Shown: positions 25,183-34,900 of the stretch, piece after piece
How positions within the stretch are numbered: position 1 is the stretch's first letter
How the letters are laid out: each line of letters begins with the position of its first letter
Source: Brevibacillus choshinensis
GTDB taxonomy: Bacteria > Bacillota > Bacilli > Brevibacillales > Brevibacillaceae
DNA: 64,000 nt
NCBI RefSeq assembly: GCF_001420695.1
Contig: NZ_LJJB01000010.1
Location: forward strand, 672,131-736,130
Reading direction: 5' to 3'
Notes under the pieces: generated by a model
What the model saw: the letters and a program-made list of their open reading frames with translations, nothing else
What the model was told of the DNA's origin: nothing
Database searches by the model: none
Translations under genes and position numbers: made by a program

Positions 25183-25293
25183 GATGAAGTACTACCAGTC
25201 GAACTCGTAGCCTGTGCTGATCAAGCTCTGTATCACTCCAAGGAGAATGGAAGAAACAGGACAACCATGTACCAGACTGTAGAGGCTCGCTAA
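25183..25293 (+). pseudogene. C-terminal remnant of a GGDEF diguanylate cyclase
   Basis: One plus-strand frame reads LVACADQALYHSKENGRNRT followed by TMYQTVEAR and a stop. ADxALYxxKxxGRN is the hallmark C-terminal block of GGDEF domains. The catalytic GG(D/E)EF half and any start are missing; upstream sequence is interrupted by stops. This is decayed coding DNA. Confidence 0.65.
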
Positions 25294-25310
25294 TCACTGA
25301 TAAAAAGCAA

Positions 25311-25345
25311 TAAAAGAGACTCGGGCACATACGCCAAGTCTCTTT
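25311..25345 (-). terminator. Terminator after the zinc-ribbon gene
   Basis: AAAGAGACT pairs with AGTCTCTTT on the minus strand with a 14-nt loop, followed by TATTG. It lies 33 bp after the stop. Confidence 0.65.
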
Positions 25346-25377
25346 CCTATTTTCGTAATCTTCTCTTTCCTTTTTGC

Positions 25378-25641
25378 TCAATGTCTATTTCGTGTGTTTT
25401 TTTCCCATAACACGAGCCCATCCGTTTTCTTTTTGTACGAGCACGCCCCCGATACCTGATCCCATTTTTTATTCCCGCATCCCGTGCAGCGATATCGTCT
25501 GCGCTTCACTTCCACAAAGACAACTTCGCCGTCACTCAAAGCCTGATAGTACTGGATTTTTTTCTCGGTTTTATGAAACTTTTGATTCCCACAAGTCTCG
25601 CAATGGTGAGGAGGTACAGTCTGTATTAAGGAGTTATGCAT
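25378..25641 (-). CDS. Zinc-ribbon protein of unknown function
   Basis: An 87-residue protein with two CxxC knuckles: CETCGNQKF near residue 14 and YRCTGCGNKKW near residue 50, separated by a strand-rich segment (VVFVEVKRRRYRC), then a basic tail. The layout resembles the N-terminal zinc ribbon of ISL3-type transposases, but no transposase body follows and the gene has its own terminator. It could be a free-standing nucleic-acid-binding ribbon or a domesticated remnant. Confidence 0.55.
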   Translation of the reverse strand: MHNSLIQTVPPHHCETCGNQKFHKTEKKIQYYQALSDGEVVFVEVKRRRYRCTGCGNKKWDQVSGACSYKKKTDGLVLWEKNTRNRH

Positions 25642-25739
25642 TCAGATGCCACCTCTCTTTGATGGAATGAGCGTTCATTCGAAAATGATTTTTTATTCTA
25701 TACCCCCTCGGATCTCCTCATAAACCTTTCTTTGCCTAT

Positions 25740-25793
25740 AAAAAAGCCGAGAAACGGCAGGTAATTTCATCCTGTTCGCTTCCCGGCTTTTTT
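25740..25793. terminator. Terminator after the HNH-associated repeat gene
   Basis: AAAAAAGCCGAGAA and TTCCCGGCTTTTTT flank a 25-nt loop, with T-runs usable in both directions. Confidence 0.65.
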
Positions 25794-25796
25794 GTC

Positions 25797-25970
25797 CTAC
25801 AGATTTTCAGCGCTCTTTAATGCATGCTCCCAACTCGGAAAGTAAAAGAGCGCATTTCTCATTAATTCGGGATCCGTTTGCTTCACTTGCTTTTTGCTGA
25901 CCGATCCTCCATTGCTCTGAATCGATCTGATTCTGTTAATGACCTCATCCGCGCCAAAAGTAGCTTCCAT
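25797..25970 (-). CDS. Single homing-endonuclease-associated repeat protein
   Basis: A 57-residue product. Its core (VINRIRSIQSNGGSVSKKQV, then DPELMRNALFYFPSWEHALKSA) matches the homing endonuclease-associated repeat (HNH_repeat) pattern I..I..L...G..LS...V...P.L...A...F.SWE.AL. Such repeats normally occur in series beside an HNH nuclease; here a single one stands alone. The ATG at 25970 follows AAAGGAG by 8 nt. A DNA-binding role is inferred from the family. Confidence 0.65.
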   Translation of the reverse strand: MEATFGADEVINRIRSIQSNGGSVSKKQVKQTDPELMRNALFYFPSWEHALKSAENL

Positions 25971-26075
25971 CGCAAACACTCCTTTTAGACTTCGTATTTA
26001 CCTCTATAATTTTTGACAAGCATGATTTGATCTATACGAAGTTTTCATTCTTTTTCGTAACGTCCACCTACATTA

Positions 26076-26089
26076 CTAACTTTAGTTAG
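26076..26089. promoter_or_regulatory. Palindrome upstream of the cNMP-transporter gene
   Basis: CTAACTTTAGTTAG is a perfect 14-bp dyad, 160 bp before the ATG. TATAAT lies at 26182-26187. The dyad does not resemble a Crp site. It may be an operator; its regulator is unknown. Confidence 0.4.
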
Positions 26090-26249
26090 CTTACAAAAAC
26101 GGAAAACTATGCTATTTTACTGAGGTGCTGTTCATCTTTCTCCTAGTTCAAAAGTAATAGCTGAATGCCCTTTGATCGAATTATAATAGTACCCAGTGAA
26201 AGAGGCTCTGCTCCTAGCGGGCTAGCGGGCAACGGGCAGGAGGCAAATC

Positions 26250-28859
26250 ATGACGACGTTGCAAAAGATCGGAATGTTCAAGCAATTATCCAATATAGAA
26301 CTAGCCAAACTGCTCGGAAAATTGGAACTGCATACCGTAACAGCGGGAACGGTGTTGTTTCGCCAAGGCGATCCCGGCGACCGTCTCTATGTCATCAAGA
26401 GTGGAAAGCTGGAGCTATACGTCGAGGCAACGACTGGTAGATCGCCGCAAATGATCTCTGTCCTAGCCGAAGGAGACACGCTCGGGGAAATGGCGATGCT
26501 GACCGGGGAGGCTCGCTCCGCCACAGCGATCGCAGCAACGGACGCGGAGCTGTACATCATTGACCGTGAGACATTTCAGGGACTCGTGGAAGAACAGCCC
26601 TCCATCTCTACCTATTTCATCCGCCTTCTATCACGTCGACTGACCACGACCAACGAACAATTGATGACGACCAAGGAGTTGACCTCCCAGGCAATCGCAA
26701 AGGAACTAGATGCCTTTCCTCCTCAGCTCGTACACCTGTTACTGTGCTGCTCCCCTTTTCCGAGAATCAGTGGTAAATGGCTAACCAATCAATTTGGAAT
26801 CGCCCTTGAAGAAGCGCTCGAGAGTATGCCAGCACTGAAGCGCTTCATTGAAGAGGTAGACCAGTCACCTGGGTGGTATACGCTCGTATCTGATACCCGT
26901 CAAGTGATGGCGGAGATCGCTACAGTGCGATTTGGACATGAGGAAAAACGCAAGCGGATGGCGGATATGCTCTCGTTCTATGAAGCAACGGAAGAATGGG
27001 AAGCTGCAGTCGAGTTGTTGGGTCACACCGGACGTTGGTCGGAAGTTCTCGAGGTCGTCGATCGCGTCAGGTCATTAATTGATATTGACCGCCAAAAACG
27101 TTTGTACAAGCTGCTACATGCCTGTCCACCAGAATACATCGTCAGCAGCTTTGAGCGTTTGTCACACTGTCTCGCACATGTGGAACCGGAAGCTGGACTC
27201 GCGCTTCTGGATCATGCGTGGAGTGAGCATGGTGAGCACTATACGAATGAACAATGGATCGCTACCTACGAATGTGCCGCGCACATCCAGGCTCAATTAG
27301 GCAGACATCAGCAATCGATGGAATACTTGACACTGGCAGAAGCCAGAAAATCGATTACAGGAATCATCGGACTGGACAAAGGTCCAGGATCTCATTTGGT
27401 CCAGCAGCAACTGGCGAGAGGACAAATTCGCAGGCTGGCCGGCAGTGCAGGTGGACTTTTTCAGCGTAGCCGTCTGGGCGGGTGGATCGCGACTTTCCTC
27501 GTACTGGTCAGTTTGGTGTTCTTTCATTATATGGAACCATTTGGCGGATTGTCCCGGACAGCTATGGACTTCATCGGAGTTGGCATCGCCGCTGTCATTC
27601 TCTGGATCGTCAATCTCATTCCTGATTACATCGTATCACTCGGCATGGTGATGGCGTGGGTGCTAGGTGGATTGGTGACGCCTGAGGTTGCCTTGTCCGG
27701 ATTTGCTTCAACAACATGGCTCTACATGATCTTCATCATGGCATTCATCGCGGCGATTACCCGCTCCGGCATCCTGTATCGCGTCTCCCTAAATGCGCTG
27801 AAACGTTTTCCCCGACATTACAGGGGGCAGCTATGGGGAGTGGTCGCAGGCGGTATCCTGCTCAATCCACTCATCCCTTCCTCCTCTGCCAAAGTTTCAC
27901 TAGGCGTCCCCCTCGCCCGCACGCTGTCCGAGTCGATGGGCTTTGCCAGCAATAGCCGTGGTGCTGCAGGACTGGGATTAACTTCTATGATTTTTTACGG
28001 CTTTACTGCACCTTTCGTACTGACAGGCTCCTACACGAACATGATGGCCTATGGACTCGCTTCCATCGCCGAGCCGATCAATTGGCTCCAATGGTTTTTC
28101 TATGCCCTCCCGGCTTTTGTCGTCTTTGCTGTGGTGATGCTGATCCTTCTACACATCATGTTCCGCGACGTTCGCCAAGTCCGCCCCATCTCTGACGATG
28201 TGCTGGATGAACAGCTGCGCTTACTTGGACCGTGGACGAGAGCGGAGCGCATCGCGGTCATGACGACTCTCGGTAGTATTGCTTTCTTGATCCTCCAGCC
28301 GCTGCATGGAATCGACAGTGCCTGGATCATGCTTGCCGGCTTTGCCGTTCTGGTCATCACTGGCGCTCTTGACCGCCAAACCGTTTCGACCGGGATCGAT
28401 TGGACGTTTTTGCTTTTTCTCGGTGTGGCATTCAGCTTTGCAGCGGCTACGCAAGTGCTGGGCATCGCGGACGCACTATCCTCTTTTTTGGGGAATCATC
28501 TAGCCATGTTCTTGTCGAGTCCGGGCTTGTTATTAACCGTAGTGATTCTCGTCTCGTTTCTCGTCACGCTAGTCATCCGGGATGATCCCGCGGTTATCCT
28601 CCTCGTGACAGCACTACTACCACTTGCCGAAAAGGCAGGCATTCATCCCTGGATTTTTGTATTCGTTATCTTGCTAGCAACAGATCCTTTCTTTTTTACC
28701 TATCAGTCGCCTACATACCTGACAGCTTATTATAGCTCCGATGGCAAGGCATTCACCCATCGCCAAGGACAGAAGATCGCTCTTGCGTATGCGCTGGCAA
28801 TCGTACTCGCGATCACGATTAGCGTCCCATACTGGAAATGGATTGGTCTCATCTCCTGA
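26250..28859 (+). CDS. cNMP-binding domain fused to SLC13/DASS-type anion transporter
   Basis: An 869-residue three-part protein. Residues about 6-125 form a cyclic-nucleotide-binding domain with an intact phosphate cassette (LGEMAMLTGEARSATA). Residues about 140-385 are helical and resemble the winged-helix plus helical-repeat arm of STAND/MalT-like proteins. Residues about 405-869 hold twelve or so membrane helices of the DASS/ArsB superfamily (NPLIPSSSAKVSLGVPLAR and GSYTNMMAYG are the hairpin/SNT-like motifs). It is probably a Na+-coupled sulfate or dicarboxylate carrier gated or modulated by cAMP. GGAGG precedes the ATG by 6 nt. A cyclase and Crp gene follow downstream. Confidence 0.85.
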   Translation: MTTLQKIGMFKQLSNIELAKLLGKLELHTVTAGTVLFRQGDPGDRLYVIKSGKLELYVEATTGRSPQMISVLAEGDTLGEMAMLTGEARSATAIAATDAELYIIDRETFQGLVEEQPSISTYFIRLLSRRLTTTNEQLMTTKELTSQAIAKELDAFPPQLVHLLLCCSPFPRISGKWLTNQFGIALEEALESMPALKRFIEEVDQSPGWYTLVSDTRQVMAEIATVRFGHEEKRKRMADMLSFYEATEEWEAAVELLGHTGRWSEVLEVVDRVRSLIDIDRQKRLYKLLHACPPEYIVSSFERLSHCLAHVEPEAGLALLDHAWSEHGEHYTNEQWIATYECAAHIQAQLGRHQQSMEYLTLAEARKSITGIIGLDKGPGSHLVQQQLARGQIRRLAGSAGGLFQRSRLGGWIATFLVLVSLVFFHYMEPFGGLSRTAMDFIGVGIAAVILWIVNLIPDYIVSLGMVMAWVLGGLVTPEVALSGFASTTWLYMIFIMAFIAAITRSGILYRVSLNALKRFPRHYRGQLWGVVAGGILLNPLIPSSSAKVSLGVPLARTLSESMGFASNSRGAAGLGLTSMIFYGFTAPFVLTGSYTNMMAYGLASIAEPINWLQWFFYALPAFVVFAVVMLILLHIMFRDVRQVRPISDDVLDEQLRLLGPWTRAERIAVMTTLGSIAFLILQPLHGIDSAWIMLAGFAVLVITGALDRQTVSTGIDWTFLLFLGVAFSFAAATQVLGIADALSSFLGNHLAMFLSSPGLLLTVVILVSFLVTLVIRDDPAVILLVTALLPLAEKAGIHPWIFVFVILLATDPFFFTYQSPTYLTAYYSSDGKAFTHRQGQKIALAYALAIVLAITISVPYWKWIGLIS

Positions 28860-28880
28860 GTTTTGTTTTCTTTGAAATTT

Positions 28881-28896
28881 TGTGAATTGCACCACA
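28881..28896 (+). promoter_or_regulatory. Crp-type binding site
   Basis: TGTGAATTGCACCACA matches the TGTGA-N6-TCACA Crp consensus at nine of ten positions and is flanked by T/A runs as in the extended consensus. It lies 131 bp ahead of the DUF3307-Crp-cyclase genes, so the Crp-family protein encoded here may bind it. Confidence 0.6.
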
Positions 28897-29011
28897 TTTT
28901 TTTCGTAAAAAAAGGTGTAGACTTGAAACGTCATGCTACTTTGGGATGCGAGACGTACCCTTCTCCTATTTTGAAGGGACCTCTATCCACTCGGGAGGAA
29001 TCCAGTAAGTC

Positions 29012-29371
29012 GTGAATCATTTTAGCGCTTTTGATATTCTTTTGATCGCCCACTTGATTGGAGATTTTTTGCTGCAGACAGAGTGGATGGCTAAGTATAA
29101 GGCAGAACGATGGATTCCTTTATTGACTCACTGTCTCGTATATACTTTCACAGTCACTTTACTAGCTTTTCTATTTGTACCGGGTGGACTCTCTTTTTGG
29201 GCGATCTTGCTTATCTTTGTCTCGCATATCATGCTGGATCGTCGCAGCTTCGTTTATTTTTGGTATCGAAAGGTCATGCAAGTCACGGATGACAGAAGCA
29301 AGTGGCTGATGATCATCAGCGATCAAGTCTTCCATCTCATCATTCTGGGGGTGGCACTGGCGATCAGCTAA
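29012..29371 (+). CDS. DUF3307 membrane protein
   Basis: A 119-residue protein with three or four membrane helices. The N-terminal LLIAHLIGDFLLQTEWMAKYK is the DUF3307 signature (HLIGDF-LQ), and a DQ-FH motif (SDQVFHLIILG) follows near the C-terminus. His/Asp within helices suggests ion or proton handling, but function is unknown. The start is GTG; GGGAGG lies about 13 nt upstream, longer than usual. It is the first gene of the regulator-cyclase group. Confidence 0.8.
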   Translation: MNHFSAFDILLIAHLIGDFLLQTEWMAKYKAERWIPLLTHCLVYTFTVTLLAFLFVPGGLSFWAILLIFVSHIMLDRRSFVYFWYRKVMQVTDDRSKWLMIISDQVFHLIILGVALAIS

Positions 29372-29397
29372 AAAGAAAAGGAGTTGTCCCCTTTCTC

Positions 29398-30081
29398 ATG
29401 AAAAAAGCGCATTTCCTTCGTAATTTTCCGTTTTTTCAGGATTTGGAAAAAGAAGATCTGGACAAGTTGAGTCCGCTATTTTTGACTCGCACCTATGAAA
29501 AGGACACCGACGTTTTTCGAGAAGGCGAAGCCGGCGATGAGCTATACATTATTCATTCGGGTATCGTCAAAATTTATCGCGATGACGAGGTACGAGATAT
29601 CATTCTCGCCATTTTCCGGGATGACGATTTTTTCGGCGAAATGGCCTTGTTGGGGAATGAGCAAGTACGCTCGGCCTCTGCCAAAACGATGGAGAAGACC
29701 GTTTTGTACGTCCTGAAGCGAAAAGATTTTGTCTCCTTGGTTCACGACACTCCGAAGATCTCGTTGCGGATATTGGAAACAGCCCTCGATCGCCTGCGCA
29801 AGACAAACGAAATGATCACAGACTTGACCATGCGCGATGCGCGGACCCGCATCATCAAAATGATGCACCGCCTGATCGAAAAGCATGGTGTCTCGCAAAA
29901 ATCGGGAGTACTAATCGATTTGAAGCTGACACATCAGCAAATCGCTGACATGACAGGAACGGTTCGTGAAACGGTGACGAAAGTATTGCTGGATCTTCAA
30001 AATCAGCAAGCTATTGAAGTGAAGAAAAAGAAAATATACATCTGCAATCTAGCAGAATTTGAACGGTTGGTCGAAACGTAG
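29398..30081 (+). CDS. Crp/Fnr-family transcriptional regulator
   Basis: A 227-residue protein. Residues about 10-125 form a cNMP-binding domain with a good phosphate cassette (FFGEMALLGNEQVRSASA). Residues about 150-222 form the Crp helix-turn-helix (LTHQQIADMTGTVRETVTKVL). No Fnr-type cysteines are present, so a nucleotide ligand is favoured. The ATG at 29398 is the first in-frame ATG after the upstream stop, with AAGGAG 14 nt ahead. Its stop is immediately followed by the cyclase ATG, strongly implying co-translation of receptor and messenger synthase. Confidence 0.9.
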   Translation: MKKAHFLRNFPFFQDLEKEDLDKLSPLFLTRTYEKDTDVFREGEAGDELYIIHSGIVKIYRDDEVRDIILAIFRDDDFFGEMALLGNEQVRSASAKTMEKTVLYVLKRKDFVSLVHDTPKISLRILETALDRLRKTNEMITDLTMRDARTRIIKMMHRLIEKHGVSQKSGVLIDLKLTHQQIADMTGTVRETVTKVLLDLQNQQAIEVKKKKIYICNLAEFERLVET

Positions 30082-31863
30082 ATGAAAAAAACGATTTGGA
30101 AGCTCTCTTTATTCGGAAATCTATTAGTCGTCCTGATAGGCGCTGCTCTCTTTTTCGGTGATGCCTTATACAAATTAAATTACGCTGTCTATGATTACGA
30201 CATGAAACAGAGCATGAGTCACGCTCCCCACGAAGACATTATCGTCATCGACATCGATCAGGAATCACTTGATTTGATAGGAACGTTCCCCTGGTCTCGC
30301 GACACATATATTCCACTGCTAGAAGCCGTATCAGAAGCTAAGGTCGTCGGGTTTGACATCACCTTTAATACCAAAAGTGAAGATCCCAGTATCGACGAAG
30401 CATTCGCTGCCGAGCTCGCCATGCACGACAACGTCATCATTCCTTCTATCGTGGAGCTGGAAAGCTTTTTCCGCACAGAAACAACGGTCATCAAAGGGCA
30501 ACTCATCAAAGGGCAATCGCTGATCAAATCCATTCCCGAGATTGCATCCGCTGCGAAGACGGCTCACATCAATGCGGCACTCGATGAGGATGGCGTGATT
30601 CGGCGCACATGGCTCATGCTCGACACTCCCGAAGGTAACATTCCTTCTCTGGCCTATCGGATCGCTGAGATGTACGGGGCAGATGTGAAGCATTATCTGA
30701 CAGACCACCCCCAAGCGGAATTGCCTATCAAATATGACGGGACCACCAAAGACTTTATGAACATCCCATTTTACCAGGTGCTGAATGGGGAAGTTCCGCC
30801 CGAGACTTTCAAAGATCGTATTGTCCTGATCGGTATGGCTGCTGCAGGAAGCGATGCTCAGCCTACGCCGATCGATAATCATATGTATTTGGTCTACGCT
30901 CACGCCAATATTGTCAATCAATTGCTCCATGACGAGAAGATTACGATGGTCGACGATCTGCTGATACTGGCTTTGATGCTAGTCGTGTTCCTGTTTACGA
31001 TCTGGTTTACGTGGCGGTTGAAGCCATTGTACAGCATCGGACTCGTGATTGTGGTTTCGTTCATCCTCTTGTATGGACAATGGCTCTTCTTTGACAAAAA
31101 GCTCATCTATTTGTCAGTCGTGCTTCCGTTCGTTACCTTGTTCTCAACCTTCTTTGTGAATATCGCTGCCAAAACGTATATCGAAACGAGACAAAAGCAA
31201 TTTATTACCCGTCAATTCGGGCGATACATTTCACCGGAGCTCGTGCGGCAAATTGCCAAAGGCGAAGTGGAGCTTCAGCTCGGCGGTGTAAACAAGGAGC
31301 TTTCCATCCTGTTCCTGGATATTCGCGGCTTTACTCCTCTCTCGGAAAAACTGCGTCCGGAAGAGATCGTCGACTTTTTGAACATGATGTTCGACATGAT
31401 CACGACTCAGGTACTCAAGAATCACGGAACCATCGACAAATTTATCGGCGATGCGGCGATGGTCCTCTTTAACGCCCCGCTGGATGTTCCGGATCACGAA
31501 TACTACGCTGTGAAAACGGCTTATGACATTCAACAAGGCATGGAACAGGTGCGTAAAGAGATCTGGGAAAAGCACCAGGTAGAAGTGAGCATCGGCATCG
31601 GGATCAACACAGGCGAGGTCGTTGTTGGTAACATCGGATCTTACCTGCGTGTGGACTATACGGCCATCGGCGATCACGTGAATACGGCGGCACGGATCGA
31701 GTCGAATGCAACGGCCAATCAAACATTAGTATCAGAAGCAACGTACGAACGTACCCGAGATTATTTCGCTTATCAATACATCGGCGAGAAATGGATGAAA
31801 GGAAAAGCGACAGGCGTCAAGCTGTACGAAGTGACTGAATTTGTGAAATCACCGGACAAGTAA
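30082..31863 (+). CDS. CHASE2-domain class III adenylate cyclase
   Basis: A 593-residue membrane enzyme. After a first helix (residues about 10-28) comes an extracytoplasmic CHASE2 sensor (DIIVIDIDQESL, GTFPWSRDTYIPLLE, VVGFDITF; to about residue 280). Three helices (about 290-370) and a class III cyclase domain (about 405-590) follow. Both metal Asp (FLDIRGFT, FIGDAAMV), the adenine-selecting Lys and Asp (TIDKFIGD, RVDYTAIGD) and the transition-state Asn/Arg (HVNTAAR) are present, indicating an active adenylate cyclase. It begins directly after the stop of the Crp gene. Confidence 0.93.
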   Translation: MKKTIWKLSLFGNLLVVLIGAALFFGDALYKLNYAVYDYDMKQSMSHAPHEDIIVIDIDQESLDLIGTFPWSRDTYIPLLEAVSEAKVVGFDITFNTKSEDPSIDEAFAAELAMHDNVIIPSIVELESFFRTETTVIKGQLIKGQSLIKSIPEIASAAKTAHINAALDEDGVIRRTWLMLDTPEGNIPSLAYRIAEMYGADVKHYLTDHPQAELPIKYDGTTKDFMNIPFYQVLNGEVPPETFKDRIVLIGMAAAGSDAQPTPIDNHMYLVYAHANIVNQLLHDEKITMVDDLLILALMLVVFLFTIWFTWRLKPLYSIGLVIVVSFILLYGQWLFFDKKLIYLSVVLPFVTLFSTFFVNIAAKTYIETRQKQFITRQFGRYISPELVRQIAKGEVELQLGGVNKELSILFLDIRGFTPLSEKLRPEEIVDFLNMMFDMITTQVLKNHGTIDKFIGDAAMVLFNAPLDVPDHEYYAVKTAYDIQQGMEQVRKEIWEKHQVEVSIGIGINTGEVVVGNIGSYLRVDYTAIGDHVNTAARIESNATANQTLVSEATYERTRDYFAYQYIGEKWMKGKATGVKLYEVTEFVKSPDK

Positions 31864-31902
31864 ATTTGTCCGCAAGACCGCGAAAGTGGAGGGATTCCGA
31901 CA

Positions 31903-34900
31903 GTGAACATGTTTATGAAAAGGCGAGAAACAAGCTTCTTGGCAGGATGGCGAAGCCTCTTTTTGTTTGTCATCATCGGCTGCTTGCTTGTTGGAGGTGT
32001 CAAAACGGTCGCCGCGGCGGAAACCTCACGCGCGGCCAAAGTGGAGTCAGTCACCGGTACTGTCCAGATCAAGAAAGCCGGTGGCACCAAAGAGTACAAG
32101 GCATTTAAAAGCATGAGTCTGAACCAAGGCGATCTCATCACGACCGGGGTAAAATCCAGCATTGTTTTGAATATGGCGGAAACAGCCGAAGTAACCGTTA
32201 GTGAAAATACGGTCGTCTATCTATCCGAATTGCAAGAAGCCGTGACTGGTAAAAAGACCGACCTAAAAGCATGGTCTGGCTCGGTCTATTTTAAAGTCAA
32301 GCCGTTAACGAAAAAGCAAGACAGCTTTACGATTTCCACGCCTACGGCTGTCATGGGTGTGCGGGGAACGCAGCTTTTGGTTGGCATAGATCCCTTTACC
32401 GGCAGTTCATCTGTCTTTGTGGGGTCTGGTACAGTCGCTACCAATTCCCTCGATAAACGTGATAGCCATTACGTTTATCCGGGGATGATGGGAACCTACT
32501 TTCAGCAAAGACCAGGAGAAGATGCCTCCCTTCCAGATTCTACGGCTTCCGTTATTCAGCCTGAGGATCTGATCAACTCCCTTAGCCCTGCTATTATCGA
32601 GGCAATCATTCGCAGTAAGCAGACAATGGATGAAGAACAAGATCATTTTATCAACCAGCTGCGCCAAAAACTGCCTGCAGATATCTCCCAGTCGCTTCAA
32701 CTGCTATCTCAGGATGATCTTAGCAAGTATGAGCAGAACTTGTATAACTTAGTTAACTCCCTGATCGTAAAAGCGCTGGAAGAAAATAAAATCTCAAAAG
32801 AACAGATTGCGGATCTAATCCAACAGGCAAATGCAAATCAAGACTTAATTAGAAAAATTGATTTGGATTCTCCTTCTACGCTTGACTTACCTTCTGCGCA
32901 AAAAGCAGAACGCAAAAAGCAATTGGAAGCACAAGAAAAACGCAAACAACAAGCAGAACAAGAACAAAAGAAGAAACAAGAGCAACAAGCCGCCAACGCT
33001 GATCTTATAGCCAAGCTACAGGCGGAAAGGGAACGATTAGCCAAGCTAAACGAAGAGGCACAAAAAGAAGCGCAGAGGAAAGCTCAAGAACAATTGGAGA
33101 AAGACAATCCAAACGCTGCGGGCTCTACTCCCGGATCCTCAGGCGGTTCAGGGTCGGGTGGTGGATCTGGAGGTTCTGGAGGGTCTGGTTCAGGGGGATC
33201 AGGCTCGGGTGGCGATGACAAAGAAGATGCTACCATTGAGAGAATTCAACCGCTCTCCCTAGAGACCTATCTCTTGAAATCGTATACGCTCCCAGCTACC
33301 GTTCAGGCTGTCATGAGTACCGGGACGAAAACTGCCGTTCCCGTTAGCTGGAACAAAAAAGCCGACACGAACCTGACTGGAATCTTTACATTCGAAGGAA
33401 CAGTGAAAGGCTATGAGCCAAAAATTCAAGCAACGCTCAAGGTCGTCGCTCCACTCGGTTCTCCTGTCCCGCTCCTGCAACAACGCCTTCTCTTTGAAAA
33501 GGGAATCGTACTTGACTTTGGGGCAATGAATTTACCGAGTAAGGCAACTGCAACATTGCAAACTGTCTCCCCTACACTGCCAGCAGATCGTACTCTTTCA
33601 ACTGCTGGACCGATCATCGATTTCCAATTTAGTGGGATCGAAATCAAGGAGCCTGTAACCATTTCTTTCCCTGTTGATGCAAAAGCTAGTCAGGGGCAAG
33701 TCGGTATCTTCCACTGGAACGGCAGCGATGACTGGGAATACGTCCCTACCTCTGTTTCCGCTGGGATAGCGACAGCAACCGTTAGCCACTTCTCGGCTTA
33801 CGGGGTGCTACAGGCGCAACAGGTCGCTGACGTTACAGCTGCACCAGTAGAAGGGCTTGTCGATAACGGAACTTCTATTTCATTATCGACCCAGACGCCG
33901 GGAGCTACGATCTACGTGAAGCGCGGAGATCGCTTTAAGGAATATACAGCTGGCGACAGACTGACGGTACCAGGAGACGGAGAAACGATCGAAGCCTACG
34001 CCGCAAAGCGCAACATGCGCGACAGCAACACTGTCCGTCTCGTATACAGCACAGCTCAGGCTAGCGTGATTGACAGTCAACACATTAGTGTCAGCTTTTC
34101 ACAGCCGATAGATGTTTCATCTTATGACATCGACATACCGGGACTGCCTATTGCATCCGTGGAGCGTACCGGAAACAGCGGGTTGACCATTACGCTAGCA
34201 ACGGACACAGCGGAAATGCCGCTACAGTCTTATTCTGTGCAATTTTTTGAAGGTTCCCGCTATGTGGCGCAGAGCAATTCGTTTCAATTAGGGAAGGTGC
34301 CGCCAACTCCATCGATCGAAGATATTGAGGTTCAGTTAGATGGCATTTTCAATGAATCTGGGGATTTTAGTTGGGATCGTGTAGAAGACGCGACTGATTA
34401 TCGCATTTACTTAAATAGTGAGCGGATTCCAGATCCATACCTTGAGCATAATTCCGATATTTCGAGAAGCTACCTTTACTTAAACGACCTCAAGCCCGGC
34501 AAAGACTATATGCTCAAGGTCCAGGCGCTAGACTCTCAGGGAAAAACCATCGCAGAAGGTACATTGCCGTTTAGTACGGAGCCTCTTCCTGGATTAAACA
34601 TCAGAGTTATCGAAAGAGGTTCGGATTGGATTAAGATTACATGGGATCCAGGCCATCCTAATCGTAACTACCGTTTTTACCTCGATAATGATGAAGACTC
34701 GGAAGTCCAAATTTGGTTTAATTCTGGCCCCTATGAGTACACGTTTACTGGGCTTACACCTGATACAGAGTACACCCTTCTCGTGAAGGAAATTACTGGA
34801 GATTCCCCATCTGCCCAAGGTCAGAAAACAGTACGTACGTTATCAGAAGACTCTCCTCCACCATCTGTCGAGGAGCTCACTATCATCATAGACGATGACT

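Noticed and set aside
25378-25641. ISL3-type transposase
   Set aside because: Only a zinc-ribbon-like segment is present; no DDE domain or terminal inverted repeats were found nearby.
26076-26089. CTAACTTTAGTTAG as a Crp site for the cNMP-transporter gene
   Set aside because: It lacks the TGTGA half-site and spacing; retained only as an unassigned palindrome.
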